Assembly: GCA_964410625.1 (NCBI GenBank)
Contig: CAYPHY010000022.1
Span: 1 to 64,000 of the forward strand
DNA length: 64,000 bases
Direction: 5' to 3'
Source of the DNA: CAYPHY01 sp964410625
GTDB lineage: Bacteria > Chloroflexota > Anaerolineae > Promineifilales > Promineifilaceae
Below are positions 35,331-43,078 of this stretch, one piece after another; the stretch's first letter is position 1; each line of letters begins with the position of its first letter. Made by a program: the position numbers and the translations under genes. The notes under the pieces were generated by a model, which was given only the letters and a program-made list of their open reading frames with translations, searched no databases and was not told where the DNA came from.

Positions 35331-35341
35331 GAGACTGGTTA
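35303..35341. repeat. gagactg-family array overlapping the kinase 3' end
   Basis: gagagactgagagactggga and gattgagagactgg. The tga of gattga is the kinase stop codon. Further on are gtctattagtatattggtgt (also in the spacer at 49060) and cactccccact words. Confidence 0.75.
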
Positions 35342-35424
35342 TTCGTCTATTAGTATATTGGTGTATTGCGCTACGCCGGGGTGTAAATCTCTTCACTAGC
35401 CACTCATCACTCCCCACTCCTCTT

Positions 35425-36645
35425 ATGACCCAACGCCTCTACTACACCGACGCCTATACCACGCGCTTTACGGCGCGGATTGTGGAAACGACCCACTATC
35501 GGCAAGCCCCGGCCGTTGTGCTTGACCAGAGCTACTTTTACCCGACCTCCGGCGGCCAGCCCCATGACACCGGCTGGCTGCGACAGGATGAGCAGAGTGT
35601 CCGCGTTGTGGATGTGGTCGTTCGCCCTGACGACGATGCCGTGTTGCATGTACTGGAAGGGGAGTGGCGGCCGAACCTCTCCCAACCCGTCAATGGTGAA
35701 ATTGACGAACAGCGCCGCCACGACCACATGCAGCAGCACACCGGCCAGCATATTCTCTCCCAAGCCTTCATCCGCCTGGCCGAGGCGGAGACTGTGGGCT
35801 TTCATCTCAGCGACCAAACAGTGACAATTGACCTCGACCAGGCCGAGTTGAGTGACACGCTGGTGGAGGCGGTCGAGACGCTATCCAACGACATCATCTG
35901 GCAAGACCGGCCGATCACATTCCGCGAAGTCTCACGCGAGGAGGCAGCCCGGTTGTCCCTACGCAAAGTGCCAGACGGCCGCAACGGGAAACTACGCCTG
36001 ATCGACATCACCGACTTTGATCTCACCGCCTGTGGGGGCACACATGTCCGGCGCACTGGAGAAGTAGGGCTGTTGAAGATTATCAAGCTGGAACGGCGGG
36101 GCGGGCTAACGCGGGTCGAATTCGCCTGCGGCCGTCGCGCCCTGCTCGATTACCGGCAGAAAAATGAGATCATGCAACAACTGGCAGCCGCGCTGACCAC
36201 CGGTTATGACGAATTGCTGCCATCCGTAGTCCGTCTGCAAGAAAGCGCCAAAGAAGCGCAACGACAAATCCGCCAGCTTCAAACGGAACGGCTGGCGATG
36301 GAGGCGGAGCAACTGCTCTCTGCCGGACAGCCATTGGGCGAGGCAACAGTAATCACGCGCGTTTATTCCGACCGAGCAGCGGCCGATCTGCGTACGCTCG
36401 CTTCACAAGTCGTCCTTGCGCCGAAGACCGTTTGCTTGCTTGGATCTGCCGGGGCGCGGGCGGATCTGGTCTTTGCGCGGGCGGCCGATGCGCCGGGAGA
36501 CATGAAAGCGCTGCTACAAGCCGCCTTTGAACTGTTAGGCGGCCGAGGTGGGGGCAGCCCAACAATGGCGCAAGGGGGCGGGCCAGCGGCCGAGCTAGAC
36601 CAAGTCCAGGCTGCGCTCAACCACGCCGTGACCCTTCTACGTTAA
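35425..36645 (+). CDS. AlaX-like alanyl-tRNA editing protein with DHHA1 domain
   Basis: A free-standing relative of the AlaRS editing domain that hydrolyses mischarged Ser- or Gly-tRNA(Ala). The zinc-binding motifs are HTGQHILSQAF (about 105-109) and CGGTHV (about 203). It starts with LYYTDAYTTRFTARIVE and has the strand SYFYPTSGGQPHDTGW. A coiled-coil segment (about 250-295) is followed by a DHHA1 domain ending in GGRGGGSPTMAQGGG. The 406-residue length fits the longer AlaX group. Confidence 0.9.
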   Translation: MTQRLYYTDAYTTRFTARIVETTHYRQAPAVVLDQSYFYPTSGGQPHDTGWLRQDEQSVRVVDVVVRPDDDAVLHVLEGEWRPNLSQPVNGEIDEQRRHDHMQQHTGQHILSQAFIRLAEAETVGFHLSDQTVTIDLDQAELSDTLVEAVETLSNDIIWQDRPITFREVSREEAARLSLRKVPDGRNGKLRLIDITDFDLTACGGTHVRRTGEVGLLKIIKLERRGGLTRVEFACGRRALLDYRQKNEIMQQLAAALTTGYDELLPSVVRLQESAKEAQRQIRQLQTERLAMEAEQLLSAGQPLGEATVITRVYSDRAAADLRTLASQVVLAPKTVCLLGSAGARADLVFARAADAPGDMKALLQAAFELLGGRGGGSPTMAQGGGPAAELDQVQAALNHAVTLLR

Positions 36646-36656
36646 ATAAATATGTA

Positions 36657-36722
36657 CAGCGATTTCCCTAAATCGCTGTTTTCCCCTTGTGAAGAAGCTG
36701 CGATTTAGGAAAATCGCGCCAC
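36657..36722. repeat. two cagcgattt palindromes after the AlaX gene
   Basis: cagcgattt/aaatcgctg flank ccct at 36657-36678, and ctgcgattta/aaatcgcg lies at about 36699-36717. Related to the 31689 family. Possibly a terminator; the rest of the gap up to 36867 shows no gene. Confidence 0.6.
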
Positions 36723-36867
36723 GTGACGCCCTGCCTACAACTTCGATACACCTCCTCTAAACAAGCAATTGTGCAGCTTGCAAACTATTGCGTTACAATA
36801 AGCGTAGGGAAACCTTGCGTCTATGCACTTGCTTGAGCGCAAACGCATGTAGGAGAGAAAAAGGAGT

Positions 36868-37587
36868 ATGCCAACCAAAAACAGCACTGCGGCGCAGGCA
36901 TTGCAAACCGTGCCTTTCTTTGCCGATTTGCGTGAAGAAGATGCCCGCGAACTCGGCGGCCGAATGCTCCCCCGCCGCTTTGGGCCAGGACAAATCATCT
37001 TTCATCATGGCGATCCGGGAGGGTTGCTCTATATCATCGGCCGCGGCAAAGTCAAAATCACCCATTCGACCCCTGACGGCCAGGAGGCGTTGCTGGCTAT
37101 CCTCGGTGCGGGCGATTTCTTCGGCGAACTGGCGTTGCTGGATGATTCGCCGCGCTCGGCGACGGCTGAAGCCATCGAACTGACGGAAACGCTGACCCTC
37201 CATCGTGAGGATTTCATTCGTTACCTACACGAAAATCCTGATTTCTCGCTCCATGTGCTCAAAACAATGGCACAGCACATTCGTCGCCTGAATTTACAGT
37301 TGGCCGATATCTTCTTTCTCGACCTGCCCGGCCGTTTGGCCCGCACCTTGTTGCGTTTGGCCGACCAACATGGCCGCACCACCCGCGACGGCCTGTTGAT
37401 CGATCTTATCCTCACTCAAACCGACCTGGCAGAAATGACCGGCGCCACTCGTGTCAGTATCAACAAAACCCTCAGCCGCTTTCGTCGCTCCAATTGGGTG
37501 CGGACCGACGGCCGTCGCTTCGTCATCCAAGACCGCGACGCCCTGATCCGGCTGATCCAGGTTTCCGGGGGTTCCGTCACCTTTTAG
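36868..37587 (+). CDS. Crp/Fnr-family transcription regulator
   Basis: A 239-residue regulator. The cyclic-nucleotide-binding-like barrel occupies about residues 15-130, with GQIIFHHGDPGGLLYIIGRG and the GDFFGELALLDDSPRSATAEA phosphate-binding cassette, close to that of true cAMP-binding CRPs. The C-terminal winged helix has LTQTDLAEMTGATRVSINKT. No Fnr-type cysteine cluster is visible at the N-terminus. An aggag site precedes the ATG. It is a single-gene unit; its targets are unknown. Confidence 0.92.
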   Translation: MPTKNSTAAQALQTVPFFADLREEDARELGGRMLPRRFGPGQIIFHHGDPGGLLYIIGRGKVKITHSTPDGQEALLAILGAGDFFGELALLDDSPRSATAEAIELTETLTLHREDFIRYLHENPDFSLHVLKTMAQHIRRLNLQLADIFFLDLPGRLARTLLRLADQHGRTTRDGLLIDLILTQTDLAEMTGATRVSINKTLSRFRRSNWVRTDGRRFVIQDRDALIRLIQVSGGSVTF

Positions 37588-37604
37588 TCATTCATCAATC
37601 TAAA

Positions 37605-37686
37605 ATTTTTTCGACACGAATGACACGAATAGCACGAATTAATATTGTTTGAAATTCGTGTCATTCGTGTAATTCGTGTCAAAGAA
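37605..37686. repeat. tandem-armed inverted repeat (acacgaat family)
   Basis: Left arm: cgacacgaatgacacgaata. Right arm: aattcgtgtcattcgtgtaa. It lies between the crp-like gene and the giant gene at 37758. Confidence 0.85.
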
Positions 37687-37757
37687 TGCTTTTTCATAAA
37701 AAATTAACGAAATCACTACGCTTTTGTAACCCTTTTTGTGTATAAACATAGGATTAA

Positions 37758-40700
37758 ATGCCTGGCGTGAGGCTGTGCCTACCTGTAGGTGGGCCGAAAT
37801 TGGATGCTATGAGGTTGGAAGCAGAAGACAGACCACAGTTAGAAACACATAGTGCAGACGTGGGGCTATCCCGCCGCATGAGTCTGGAAGGGTTAGCGGT
37901 CTTTCTGATCCTGCCTATTTTGTTGCTAGGGGCCTATTTCCGCTTCACCGGCCTCAATTGGGATGAGTTCACCCACCTGCATCCCGACGAGCGTTTCCTG
38001 ACGATTGTCGCCAGCGGACTTTCTTCGCCGGACAACCCGCTCGACTATTTACGCACGTCGGTTTCGACGCTCAACCCCTATAACCTGGGCCAGCCGTCCT
38101 TTGTCTATGGCAATTTTCCGATGACCGTCACGCGCTATGTGGCGGAGTGGACGGCCGCTCTCTGCCAAACGCTCACCGGAGCCGACGGCATCCCCCCGGC
38201 ATGGTGCGGCCGCGACTATACGGGGTATGACGGGGTTCATCTCGTCGGCCGCTTCCTCTCCGCCCTGGTTGATCTGGTCGCTGTCTTGTTGACCTTTCTG
38301 ATCGGCCGCCGCCTGTATGGAACGGCCGCCGGCCTCATCGCCGCCCTGCTGCTGGCATTGGCGGTCATGCCCATCCAACAATCCCACTTCTTCACCATGG
38401 ACAACTGGGCGGCCGCGCTGACCACCCTGGCGATCTACGCCGCCATCCGCGCCGCCGCCCTCGACGACCCCAATCTCCAATCCTCTAATCTCCAATCTCC
38501 CAATCTCTCAGTCTCCCAGTCTCTTCTTCCTCCGTGGAGACTACGCTGGTTCGCCCTCTTCGGCCTCGCCCTGGGGCTGGCCATGGCTTCGCGGATCAAT
38601 ATCGCGCCCCTGGCGTTGGTGATTGGGATCAGCGCGATGATCTGGCTGGCGCGGCGCGGCCTTGATTTTCCCAGCCTATTCTCCAATTTAGGCCACCCCG
38701 ATGTGCAACGGATGATCTTGAGCATCGTCGTGGCCGCCTTTGTCTCCGCACTCACCTTCCGCCTCGCCCAGCCTTATGCCTTCACCGACAGCGAACTGGT
38801 ACGGCAACAGGCGATGGTCGAAACGGGGCAGTCGCCCGGTGTCTTGATGACGGCCGTGCGCTCGGTCATTGGTCTCAACCCACAGTGGTTGAGCAACATG
38901 GCTGAAATCCAGCGTCTGCAAGCGCCGGAAGCCTCTTTTCCCCCGGCCAACCAATGGGTAGACCGCACGGCGATCCTCTTCCCATTGACCAACATGATCC
39001 TCTACGGAATGGGGATAACCGCCGGGCTGTTCTCCTGGTTTTGCTTGCTGTGGGCGTTGTGGCGCGTGATTCGCCAACGGCCGTCCTGGAACAATCTGAC
39101 GACGAGCATAACGCATTCGGAGTGGATGGCCCATGCCATCCCGCTGTTCTGGACCCTGCTCTACTTCCTCTTTATGGGGACGCGCTGGGTGAAGTCCATC
39201 CGCTACTTTCTGCCGATCTATCCGACGCTGTTCCTCTTTGCCGGATGGGGGTTGGTGTTTTTGTGGCAATGGGCGAGGAGGAGCAGAGGAGCAGGGGAGC
39301 AGGGGAGCGGAGGGGAAAGGAGATTTGGGTGGCGGCGGGCAGCCGTGTTGGGGTTGGGGCTGCTGGTGGTCGTGCCGAGTTTGTTGTGGGCGAATGCGTT
39401 TACGGAGATTTATCGCCAGCCGATGACGCGCGTGGCGGCGTCGAACTGGATATTTGAAAATATCCCCACCGGCCTGACCTTGCTCTATGAGGACGAGGCG
39501 GGGACGGCGAAAGAACTACAGTTGCCGGTGAAGGCCTTTTTCTTTGAAGCGAATGGCGTGCCGTTGCTGCTCGATTTTACGATGCCGGAAAGCGGGACGA
39601 TTACCGGCGTGCGCTTTAACTATCTCAGCGACCCCGATGGGGACACGGCCGATGAGGGCGAGTCGTTGCTAGTGCAGCTCAATGATGGCCCGGCGGCCGA
39701 ATTGTCGCTGGAGCTAGGGGCGGACGAAGAAACAGCCACGCTAGAACTGCCGCCGCTGCCGGTGACGGCCGAGCAACCCATCCATCTGGTTGCCGAAGCG
39801 AGTGCTGGCGGCCCTATTCGCGCTCGCACCAGTTTGCTGGTCAACGAAGAGTGGGATGATCTGCTGCCGGTCAGTACGCAGGGGCGCAATGCCTATGGGG
39901 CGTACTATACCGAAGTGACCGGCGGGCAACGCCCCGTCACCCATCCCGACAGCCCGGAAAAGCTGGGGACGATGCTGACCTGGATTGACGAGGCTGATTA
40001 TATCATGCTCAGCAGCCAGCGGGCGTTGTGGTCGCTGCCGCGTCTGGCGCTGACCTTTCCGATGACGGTTCGCTACTACGAGTCACTATTTAGTGGCGAG
40101 TTGGGCTTTGATCTGGTGGCACAATTCCACGGCGACATCCACGTTGGCCCGTTGTATATCAGCGACACCGGCGGCCGTCTCAGATGGCGTGAATTGCCGC
40201 AAATTGGCTGGCCGCCGCCAGGGGATTTGGCGGCCGAAGAAGCGTTCAGCGTCTATGACCATCCGCCGGTGTGGATTTTCGCCAAGAGCGACCGCTATAG
40301 CGCGGAAAACGCCGAACGCATCCTCGGCAGCGTTGACCTCAGTCAGGTGGTGGTGATGAACCCGCTGGAAGCGACCAGAGCGCGGAATGGGTTGATGTTG
40401 TCGTCGGAGGCGGCCGAACTCCAACAGGCAGGGGGAACCTTTAGCGAACTGTTCAACCCCGACAGCCTGCTTAATCGTAGCCCGGCGGTGGCGGCCATTC
40501 TCTGGTGGTTGGCGACCATTCTACTCGGCTGGCTGGCTTTTCCGTTGACCTTCGTCGCCTTGCGCGGTCTGCCGGAGCGTGGCTACGCGCTCAGCCGGGT
40601 GTTGGGGATGTTGCTGCTCTCCTATATCCCCTGGTTGCTAGCCAGCCTGAACGTACTGCCCCATACGCGCACCTCGCTGTTGTTGGCCCTGGTGTTGATT

Positions 40701-42995
40701 GTTGCGGGGAGTGGATTGATTTTATGGCGTCGCGGCCGCGAGATCATCCCCTTCGTGCGGCAAAACCTGGCCTATATCGGCCTGGTGGAGTTGCTGGCGG
40801 TCAGCTTCTACCTGCTAATGATCTTCATTCGCCTGGGCAACCCCGATGTGTGGCATGTCTTTTGGGGTGGCGAGAAGCCAATGGACTTGTCTTTCTTTAC
40901 GGCTGTGCTGAAGTCCACCACCTTCCCGCCCTATGACCCCTGGTTTGCCGGTGGCTATCTCAATTACTACTACTACGGCTTTGTCTTTGTCGGTGCACTG
41001 ACCAAGCTGCTCGGCATCATGCCAACAATCGCCTATAACCTGATCCTGCCCACGCTGTTTAGCTTTATCGCTGTTGGCGTGTTTAGTCTCGCTTATAGTT
41101 TGGTAATCAGCCGGGGGCAAGAAGCAGAGGGGCAGAGGAGCAGGGGAGCAGGGGAGAATCTCCAGTCTCCAATCTCTAATCTCCAATCTCCCAGTCTCCT
41201 AGTCTCCCAGTCTCTCTCCCGTCGCGCAGTAGTCGCCGGACTGGCCGCGGCCGTCATGGCAACCATACTCGGCAATCTGGCCCAAGTGGGGGTGATCGCC
41301 GGTATCTGGCAGGCGGCGGGGAGTGAAAGTCTGGCGCGTATTCCATTAATTGGCGGCGTGGCGCGGATACTGGATGGGGGGATCAAGATATTGGGCGGGC
41401 AACCCGCGCCGGTTTCGCCCAGCACCTGGTTTTGGGACGCGTCGCGGGCGATCAACTATAACCCCGGCGAAGTCGCGCCGATCACCGAGTTCCCCTATTT
41501 CACCTTCCTCTATGGCGACCTGCACGCGCACATGATCAGCATCCCGCTGACGCTACTGGCGCTTGGTTGGGCGATCAGCTTGGTGTTGCAATCGCCGCTT
41601 ATGGACGGCCGCAAGTCATGGCTGGAAACGGGCTGGCAATGGCTGTTGGGTGGGTTGGCCATTGGTTCACTGCGGGCGACCAACACCTGGGACTGGCCGA
41701 CTTATCTGGTCATCGGCGCGTTGGCCGTCGCCTTTTTTGTCTATCGTCGCTATCAGCGCATTGACATTCGCACGGTTGGCACGGCCGTATTGCTCATGAT
41801 CGCCCTCGTTGGCCTTTCCATGCTCACCTTCCTGCCTTACGCTGCGAACTACGGCACTGGTTACTCCTCCGCGTCGCTGTGGCCGGGGACCTATACTTAT
41901 CTGACCAACTACCTGGTTATTTATGGCCTCTTTCTCTTTTTGACCATCTCCTACTTGTTCGTCGAATTTCGCGACTGGACGGCCAGCTGGAGTGCGGCAG
42001 GGTTACGCCGCCTGGAACCGTTCGGCCGCCTGCTGATCTTCGCCGCCATCCTCTACGTTCTCGCACTAGTGGCTATGTTCTTCCGTAACTATTGGATCGC
42101 CCCGCTGGTAGTGACGTTGATCACAATGGCCGGACTATTGGGCTTGCGGCCGAACCTCTCCCCCACCCGCCGAATCTGGCTGATCCTGCTCGCCTGTGGG
42201 TTAGGCCTGACCTTGCTGGTGGAGATTTTTGTCCTCGATGGCGACATCGGCCGGATGAACACCGTCTTTAAGTTCTATATGCAGGTGTGGATTTTCTTGA
42301 GCATCCTCAGTGGGGTGGCGGCGGTTTGGGTCTGGCCGGTGGTGCGGCGGAAAGCATCATTCGGCCGTGTCTGGCAGGTGGCGTTGGGGGTGTTGCTGTT
42401 TGCGGCCGCGCTCTATCCGCTTACGGCCACCAAAGCCAAGTGGGAGATCCGCATGAGCGAGGACGCGCCGACCACACTCGATGGCATGGCCTTCATGCCA
42501 TACACCTCCTATGGGGATACTGACTACGCCGGAAATGGGGTGACGGTTGAACTGGCCCATGACTACGAAGCGTTGCGCTGGTTGCAACGGAATGTCGAGG
42601 GGTCGCCAGTGATCGCCGAAGCGCATGGCAGCAACCCCTACCAGACTATTTCCAACCGCGTCGCCATGTATACCGGCTTGCCAACCATCGTCGGCTGGGA
42701 CTGGCACGAACGGCAGCAACGGGCGGTCACGCCGGGGCATCTGGTCAGCACGCGGATTGAGAACGTCAACCTGCTCTATCGCACGCCCGACATCACACAA
42801 GCGCAAACGATCCTGGAAAAGTATGATGTGGAATATATCTTTGTCGGCTCGTTGGAACGCACCTATTATCATCCCGACGGACTGGCGAAGTTTGAGCAAA
42901 TGGTCAGTGAAGGGTATTTAACCATCGCCTATCAAGATGCTTACGTGACCATTTATCGTGTCAACCAAAATGAATCGCAACAAGCATTGCAATGA
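37758..42995 (+). CDS. giant PMT-like glycosyltransferase / Chlor_Arch_YYY (DUF2298) fusion
   Basis: A 1745-residue integral membrane protein. The N-terminal part (about 30-600) resembles GT-C glycosyltransferases, with an acidic site in the first loop (LNWDEFTHLHPDERF). A soluble beta-rich segment (about 600-880) follows. The C-terminal half (about 900-1745) is a DUF2298/Chlor_Arch_YYY module with NYYYYGFVFVG (about 1069), YGDLHAHMISIPLTLL (about 1248) and a terminal soluble domain. The family is described from Archaea and Chloroflexi, with unknown function and variable inserts. Three low-complexity inserts (about 237-257, 507-526, 1119-1156) are translated repeat modules. It is followed by a second YYY gene. 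Confidence 0.88.
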   Translation: MPGVRLCLPVGGPKLDAMRLEAEDRPQLETHSADVGLSRRMSLEGLAVFLILPILLLGAYFRFTGLNWDEFTHLHPDERFLTIVASGLSSPDNPLDYLRTSVSTLNPYNLGQPSFVYGNFPMTVTRYVAEWTAALCQTLTGADGIPPAWCGRDYTGYDGVHLVGRFLSALVDLVAVLLTFLIGRRLYGTAAGLIAALLLALAVMPIQQSHFFTMDNWAAALTTLAIYAAIRAAALDDPNLQSSNLQSPNLSVSQSLLPPWRLRWFALFGLALGLAMASRINIAPLALVIGISAMIWLARRGLDFPSLFSNLGHPDVQRMILSIVVAAFVSALTFRLAQPYAFTDSELVRQQAMVETGQSPGVLMTAVRSVIGLNPQWLSNMAEIQRLQAPEASFPPANQWVDRTAILFPLTNMILYGMGITAGLFSWFCLLWALWRVIRQRPSWNNLTTSITHSEWMAHAIPLFWTLLYFLFMGTRWVKSIRYFLPIYPTLFLFAGWGLVFLWQWARRSRGAGEQGSGGERRFGWRRAAVLGLGLLVVVPSLLWANAFTEIYRQPMTRVAASNWIFENIPTGLTLLYEDEAGTAKELQLPVKAFFFEANGVPLLLDFTMPESGTITGVRFNYLSDPDGDTADEGESLLVQLNDGPAAELSLELGADEETATLELPPLPVTAEQPIHLVAEASAGGPIRARTSLLVNEEWDDLLPVSTQGRNAYGAYYTEVTGGQRPVTHPDSPEKLGTMLTWIDEADYIMLSSQRALWSLPRLALTFPMTVRYYESLFSGELGFDLVAQFHGDIHVGPLYISDTGGRLRWRELPQIGWPPPGDLAAEEAFSVYDHPPVWIFAKSDRYSAENAERILGSVDLSQVVVMNPLEATRARNGLMLSSEAAELQQAGGTFSELFNPDSLLNRSPAVAAILWWLATILLGWLAFPLTFVALRGLPERGYALSRVLGMLLLSYIPWLLASLNVLPHTRTSLLLALVLIVAGSGLILWRRGREIIPFVRQNLAYIGLVELLAVSFYLLMIFIRLGNPDVWHVFWGGEKPMDLSFFTAVLKSTTFPPYDPWFAGGYLNYYYYGFVFVGALTKLLGIMPTIAYNLILPTLFSFIAVGVFSLAYSLVISRGQEAEGQRSRGAGENLQSPISNLQSPSLLVSQSLSRRAVVAGLAAAVMATILGNLAQVGVIAGIWQAAGSESLARIPLIGGVARILDGGIKILGGQPAPVSPSTWFWDASRAINYNPGEVAPITEFPYFTFLYGDLHAHMISIPLTLLALGWAISLVLQSPLMDGRKSWLETGWQWLLGGLAIGSLRATNTWDWPTYLVIGALAVAFFVYRRYQRIDIRTVGTAVLLMIALVGLSMLTFLPYAANYGTGYSSASLWPGTYTYLTNYLVIYGLFLFLTISYLFVEFRDWTASWSAAGLRRLEPFGRLLIFAAILYVLALVAMFFRNYWIAPLVVTLITMAGLLGLRPNLSPTRRIWLILLACGLGLTLLVEIFVLDGDIGRMNTVFKFYMQVWIFLSILSGVAAVWVWPVVRRKASFGRVWQVALGVLLFAAALYPLTATKAKWEIRMSEDAPTTLDGMAFMPYTSYGDTDYAGNGVTVELAHDYEALRWLQRNVEGSPVIAEAHGSNPYQTISNRVAMYTGLPTIVGWDWHERQQRAVTPGHLVSTRIENVNLLYRTPDITQAQTILEKYDVEYIFVGSLERTYYHPDGLAKFEQMVSEGYLTIAYQDAYVTIYRVNQNESQQALQ
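38469..38526. repeat. repeat module inside the 1745-residue protein gene (copy 1)
   Basis: Tandem aatctcc, aatctcc, caatctctcagtctcccagt. Translated as NLQSSNLQSPNLSVSQSL. Confidence 0.82.
39277..39330. repeat. repeat module inside the 1745-residue protein gene (copy 2)
   Basis: Tandem gaggagcagaggagcagggg units, the reverse complement of the ctgctcctctg words at 4490 and 7620. Translated as RRSRGAGEQGSGGERR. Confidence 0.8.
41113..41222. repeat. repeat module inside the 1745-residue protein gene (copy 3)
   Basis: gcagaggagcaggggagcag is joined to a long tctccaatctctaatctcc array. Both word types occur in the same order as at 4433 and 7570, in the opposite orientation there. Translated in frame as about 36 residues. 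Confidence 0.85.
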
Positions 42996-42997
42996 AA

Positions 42998-43062
42998 TAA
43001 AAACGCAGAGACGCAGAGAAAGTATAGCTCTGCGTCTCTGCATCTCTGCGTTAAATTTTTTA
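42998..43062 (+). terminator. tandem-armed hairpin (acgcagag family) followed by a T-run
   Basis: aacgcagagacgcagag pairs with ctctgcatctctgcgtt and is followed by aaatttttt, so it looks like a Rho-independent terminator between the two YYY genes. A relative lies at 47612. Confidence 0.75.
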
Positions 43063-43078
43063 AGGTTCTAAGTAGACC

